8,898 bases of DNA, from contig JARGGF010000119.1 in assembly GCA_029210905.1 (NCBI GenBank), forward strand, positions 1 through 8,898, read 5' to 3'. How positions within the stretch are numbered: the first letter of the stretch is position 1; the number at the start of each line of letters is the position of its first letter. The notes beneath the pieces were generated by a model. The model was not told the origin of the DNA and did not search any database. It was given only the letters and a program-made list of their open reading frames with translations. Shown one piece after another: positions 6,287 through 8,898 of this stretch. Origin of the DNA: Bacteroidales bacterium. Lineage in GTDB: Bacteria; Bacteroidota; Bacteroidia; Bacteroidales; NBLH01. A program made the position numbers and the translations under genes.

Positions 6287-6676
6287 ATGGCGAAGAAAAC
6301 AAAAGTTTCTAAAAAGCGAGTTGTTAAGATAGAACCGTTAGGACAGGCGCATATACATTCGTCTTTTAACAATATTATAATATCATTGACAAATAACGTA
6401 GGGCAGGTTATTTCCTGGTCATCAGCAGGTAAAAAAGGTTTTAGAGGTTCAAAAAAGAATACTCCTTATGCTGCTCAAGTAGCTGCTGAAGAATGTGCAA
6501 AAGTTGCATATGATTTAGGTTTACGAAAAGTTAAAGTTTTTGTAAAAGGTCCGGGAAATGGAAGAGAATCAGCGATTCGTGCCATAAATGGTGCCGGTAT
6601 TGAAGTTGCTGAAATTATGGATGTTACGCCATTGCCACACAATGGCTGCAGGCCCCCAAAAAGGAGAAGAGTTTAA
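6287..6676 (+). CDS. rpsK: 30S ribosomal protein S11
   Basis: S11 (uS11) forms the 30S platform near the mRNA exit and the Shine-Dalgarno helix. The start is taken at ATG 6287 (MAKKTKVSKKR), giving 129 residues as in E. coli; an in-frame TTG at 6281 would add two residues with no family support. Motifs include HSSFNNIIISLTN (24-36), WSSAGKKGFRGSKKNTPYAA (44-63), VKGPGNGRESAIRAI (86-100) and the end DVTPLPHNGCRPPKRRRV. Asn119-Gly120 corresponds to the site where E. coli S11 carries an isoaspartate. It begins 6 bases after rpsM. Confidence 0.98.
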   Translation: MAKKTKVSKKRVVKIEPLGQAHIHSSFNNIIISLTNNVGQVISWSSAGKKGFRGSKKNTPYAAQVAAEECAKVAYDLGLRKVKVFVKGPGNGRESAIRAINGAGIEVAEIMDVTPLPHNGCRPPKRRRV

Positions 6677-6700
6677 CTATTAATATTAGATTTAGAAGCA

Positions 6701-7309
6701 ATGGCAAGATATATTGGACCAAAAACAAAAGTAGCAAGGAAATTTGGTGAGGCAATTTACGGAGCAGACAAATATCTGGATAAAAAGAATTACCCCCCTG
6801 GTATGCATGGGGCAAATAAAAGAAGACGTAAATTATCGGAATATGCCCTTCAATTAAAAGAAAAGCAGAAAGCTAAATATACTTATGGTATATTAGAAAA
6901 GCAATTTGCCAATTTGTTTGATAAAGCATCCAGAAGTAAGGGAATTACTGGCGAGGTGTTGCTACAGCTATTAGAAAGACGATTAGATAATGTAATTTAT
7001 CGTTTAGGACTTTCTCCAACAAGAGCTGGTGCACGTCAGTTAGTCTCTCACAGGCACATTACAGTTAATGGCGAAATTGTTAATATCCCGTCCTATTCTG
7101 TTCGTCCGGGTGATATTATCAGTATCAGGGAAAAATCAAAATCTCTTGAATCAATTACTGATTCTTTAGCTTCTTCAAGAAGCTCTCAATATTCATGGTT
7201 AGAATGGGACAAGAGTCTATTAGCTGGTAAATTCATGAATGTACCAGAGCGTTCTGATATTCCTGAAAATATTAAGGAGCAGTTAATAGTCGAACTATAT
7301 TCTAAATAA
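6701..7309 (+). CDS. rpsD: 30S ribosomal protein S4, cysteine-free type
   Basis: S4 (uS4) nucleates 30S assembly on the 5' domain of 16S rRNA and lines the mRNA entry channel. The product is 202 residues (E. coli 206). It starts MARYIGPKTKVARKFGE, has NYPPGMHG (30-37), LLERRLDNVIYRLG (90-103) and the S4 RNA-binding domain at about 92-155 (RAGARQLVSHRHITVNG, VRPGDIISI). There is no cysteine at all, so the N-terminal zinc-binding motif of some S4 proteins is absent. It lies 24 bases after rpsK and before rpoA, as in E. coli and unlike Bacillus, where rpsD is elsewhere. Confidence 0.98.
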   Translation: MARYIGPKTKVARKFGEAIYGADKYLDKKNYPPGMHGANKRRRKLSEYALQLKEKQKAKYTYGILEKQFANLFDKASRSKGITGEVLLQLLERRLDNVIYRLGLSPTRAGARQLVSHRHITVNGEIVNIPSYSVRPGDIISIREKSKSLESITDSLASSRSSQYSWLEWDKSLLAGKFMNVPERSDIPENIKEQLIVELYSK

Positions 7310-7328
7310 AAATTATAATTATTAATAT

Positions 7329-8321
7329 ATGGCAATCTTAGCTTTTCAGAAACCTGATAAGGTAATCATGCTCGAATCGAATGACGTTTACGGTTCTTTC
7401 GAATTTCGACCGCTTGAACCTGGCTACGGAATTACAATTGGTAATGCTTTAAGGCGAATTTTACTTTCTTCGCTCGAAGGATATGCCATAACTTCGTTAA
7501 AAATTGAAGGTGTTGATCACGAATTTTCTACCATAACAGGAATAATTGAAGATGTAACTGAAATTATCCTTAACCTAAAACAGATTAGACTCAAACAGAA
7601 AGTAGAGGGTGAAAATCAAGAAGTTGTATCACTTACTATCTCTGGTCAGGAAGTTTTCAAAGCCGATGATATCAACAGGTTTTTGACCAATTTCCAGGTG
7701 CTTAATCCCGATTTGGTTATTTGCAGAATGGAACCAGATGTTAAATTACAAATGACATTAACCATTGAAAAAGGCAGGGGTTATGTTCCAGCGGAAGAAA
7801 ATAAGCGAAATGATTCTGAGTTAGGTGTAGTTGCTATAGATTCGATATTTACACCTATTAAGAATGTTAAATATTCAGTTGAAAATTATCGTGTAGAACA
7901 AAAAACGGACTTTGAAAAACTGATTATTGAAATTCAAAGTGATGGATCAATCCACCCAAAAGATGCCTTAAAAGAGGCTGCAAAAATATTAATTTATCAT
8001 TTCATGTTATTCTCTGACGAAAAGATAACTATTGATTCGGAAGAGAGTTATGAGAACGAAGAATTTGATGAAGAAGTACTTCATATGCGACAAATGCTTA
8101 AAACAAAGCTGGTTGACATGGATCTTTCAGTGAGAGCATTAAATTGTTTAAAAGCTGCAGATGTAGATACTTTAGGTGATTTAGTTATTCATAACAAAAG
8201 TGATTTATTAAAGTTCAGAAATTTCGGAAAGAAATCCTTAACTGAGTTAGACGACCTGCTTTCTGGTTTGAACCTGACTTTCGGTATGGATATTAGTAAG
8301 TATAAATTAGACAAGGAGTAA
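7329..8321 (+). CDS. rpoA: DNA-directed RNA polymerase alpha subunit
   Basis: Alpha dimerises to start RNA polymerase assembly, and its C-terminal domain contacts promoter DNA and activators. The 330-residue product matches the family (E. coli 329). The N-terminal domain (about 1-235) has PGYGITIGNALRRILLSSLE (31-50) and GIIEDVTEIILNLK (71-84). An acidic linker (about 237-250) leads to the C-terminal domain with LSVRALNCLKAADV (266-279) and FGKKSLTELDDLL (299-311). Arg269 aligns with E. coli Arg265, the key UP-element contact. It starts 19 all-A/T bases after rpsD. Its last codons contain AAGGAG, positioned as a Shine-Dalgarno motif for rplQ. Confidence 0.99.
   Translation: MAILAFQKPDKVIMLESNDVYGSFEFRPLEPGYGITIGNALRRILLSSLEGYAITSLKIEGVDHEFSTITGIIEDVTEIILNLKQIRLKQKVEGENQEVVSLTISGQEVFKADDINRFLTNFQVLNPDLVICRMEPDVKLQMTLTIEKGRGYVPAEENKRNDSELGVVAIDSIFTPIKNVKYSVENYRVEQKTDFEKLIIEIQSDGSIHPKDALKEAAKILIYHFMLFSDEKITIDSEESYENEEFDEEVLHMRQMLKTKLVDMDLSVRALNCLKAADVDTLGDLVIHNKSDLLKFRNFGKKSLTELDDLLSGLNLTFGMDISKYKLDKE
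8313..8318 (+). promoter_or_regulatory. SD-like AAGGAG before rplQ
   Basis: AAGGAG is fully complementary to the usual anti-Shine-Dalgarno core CUCCUU and ends 8 bases before the rplQ ATG, an ideal spacing. It lies in the last two sense codons of rpoA (Lys-Glu). Other complete genes in this window lack such a motif, so it stands out, though coding constraint could explain it. Confidence 0.5.
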
Positions 8322-8326
8322 TCGGA

Positions 8327-8898
8327 ATGAGACATAGAAAGAAAATCAATCATTTAGGCAGAAAAAGTCCTCACAGGAAAGCTATGCTAGCTAATATGGC
8401 TGCATCTTTGATATTGCATAAAAGAATTGAAACCACAGTTGCCAAGGCAAAAGCGCTTAAAGTTTATGTAGAGCCTCTTATTACTAAATCAAAAAGCGAT
8501 ACCACTCACTCAAGAAGAACAGTGTTTAGCTATTTGAAGAATAAATATGCGATTACTGAACTTTTTAGAGAAGTTGCCGTTAAAATTGCAAGCAGACCTG
8601 GTGGTTATACCCGGATTTTGAAAACGGGTACTCGCTTAGGTGATAGTGCAGAAATGTGTTTTATTGAATTGGTAGATTATAATGAAAACATGCTGCTGCA
8701 AAAAGACGACAAAGCTAAAAAATCCCGTCGTTCAAGAAAGAAAAAGGATACTGACACTAATGTGGAAACTCCTGCTGCAAAAGTGAAGGCTCCAAAAGAA
8801 AAGAAAGTTGAGGAAACGAAAGACGTGATTAAAGAAGAAGTTGTAGAAAATGTTGATGAAGTTAAAAATGACGTAATAGAAGAATCAAAGGATGAGAA
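8327..8898 (+). CDS. rplQ: 50S ribosomal protein L17 with long C-terminal extension (3' end missing)
   Basis: L17 (bL17) sits near the peptide exit tunnel of the 50S subunit. Translation from ATG 8327 gives MRHRKKINHLGRKSPHRKAM, MLANMAASLILHKRIETT (20-37), AKALKVYVEPLI (41-52), SRPGGYTRILKTGTRLGD (89-106) and FIELVDYNE (112-120), the complete conserved L17 domain. E. coli L17 ends at 127, but here the frame stays open through 190 codons to the window end. The extra tail changes from basic (KKSRRSRKKK, 131-140) through Thr/Pro/Ala-rich (141-155) to Glu/Lys/Val-rich and increasingly acidic (161-190). It starts 5 bases after the rpoA stop. Extended L17 tails occur in Bacteroidota; the role of this one is unknown. 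Confidence 0.97.
   Translation, partial: MRHRKKINHLGRKSPHRKAMLANMAASLILHKRIETTVAKAKALKVYVEPLITKSKSDTTHSRRTVFSYLKNKYAITELFREVAVKIASRPGGYTRILKTGTRLGDSAEMCFIELVDYNENMLLQKDDKAKKSRRSRKKKDTDTNVETPAAKVKAPKEKKVEETKDVIKEEVVENVDEVKNDVIEESKDE

Noticed and set aside
7311..7320. Palindrome AATTATAATT before rpoA
   Set aside because: It is made only of A and T in an all-A/T 19-base gap, so it is expected by chance and has no stable structure.
1..8898. A novel defence, mobile or biosynthetic system hidden in the window
   Set aside because: Every base is accounted for by recognised housekeeping genes or spacers of 28 bases or less; there is no room for an additional gene and no sign of transfer.

Overview
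This window is a stretch of the conserved ribosomal-protein supercluster (the S10-spc-alpha region), entirely on the + strand and read as one uninterrupted series of genes. It starts in the last codons of rplX (L24) and runs rplE, rpsN, rpsH, rplF, rplR, rpsE, rpmD, rplO, secY, map, infA, rpmJ, rpsM, rpsK, rpsD, rpoA and rplQ. The last gene is cut by the window end. There is no rRNA, tRNA, mobile element, CRISPR array or accessory cargo, and no gap longer than 28 bases.

The organism looks like a member of the Bacteroidota, probably a Bacteroidia-type lineage. This rests on several points: low GC, with A/T-rich gene starts and almost no Shine-Dalgarno motifs; protein sequences that I recognise as Bacteroidota-like (the SecY N-terminus, L36 ending in NKKNPKFKQRQG, the L24 end EIK*); map and infA between secY and rpmJ without adk; and rpsD between rpsK and rpoA. 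I cannot give a genus.

Layout: 1-3381 encodes ribosomal proteins equivalent to the E. coli spc operon (L24 end, L5, S14, S8, L6, L18, S5, L30, L15). 3386-5743 holds the protein-export channel SecY, methionine aminopeptidase and initiation factor IF-1. 5755-5871 is L36. 5900-8898 is the alpha-operon set (S13, S11, S4, RNA polymerase alpha, L17). Gaps run from a 1-base overlap (rplX/rplE) to 28 bases (rpmJ/rpsM), consistent with a single polycistronic transcript and translational coupling. No promoter or convincing terminator is visible.

Functionally the genes link ribosome assembly (both subunits), translation initiation (IF-1), N-terminal processing (Map), membrane targeting (SecY) and transcription (RpoA), so their output is matched to growth rate. 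I find no previously undescribed system. Points worth a second look are modest: the one strong SD-like motif in front of rplQ, a long charge-segregated C-terminal tail on L17, zinc-ligand loss in L36 (and zinc-free S4 and S14), a repeated initiation sequence before rpmD and rplO, and a slightly unusual junction between rpmJ and rpsM.
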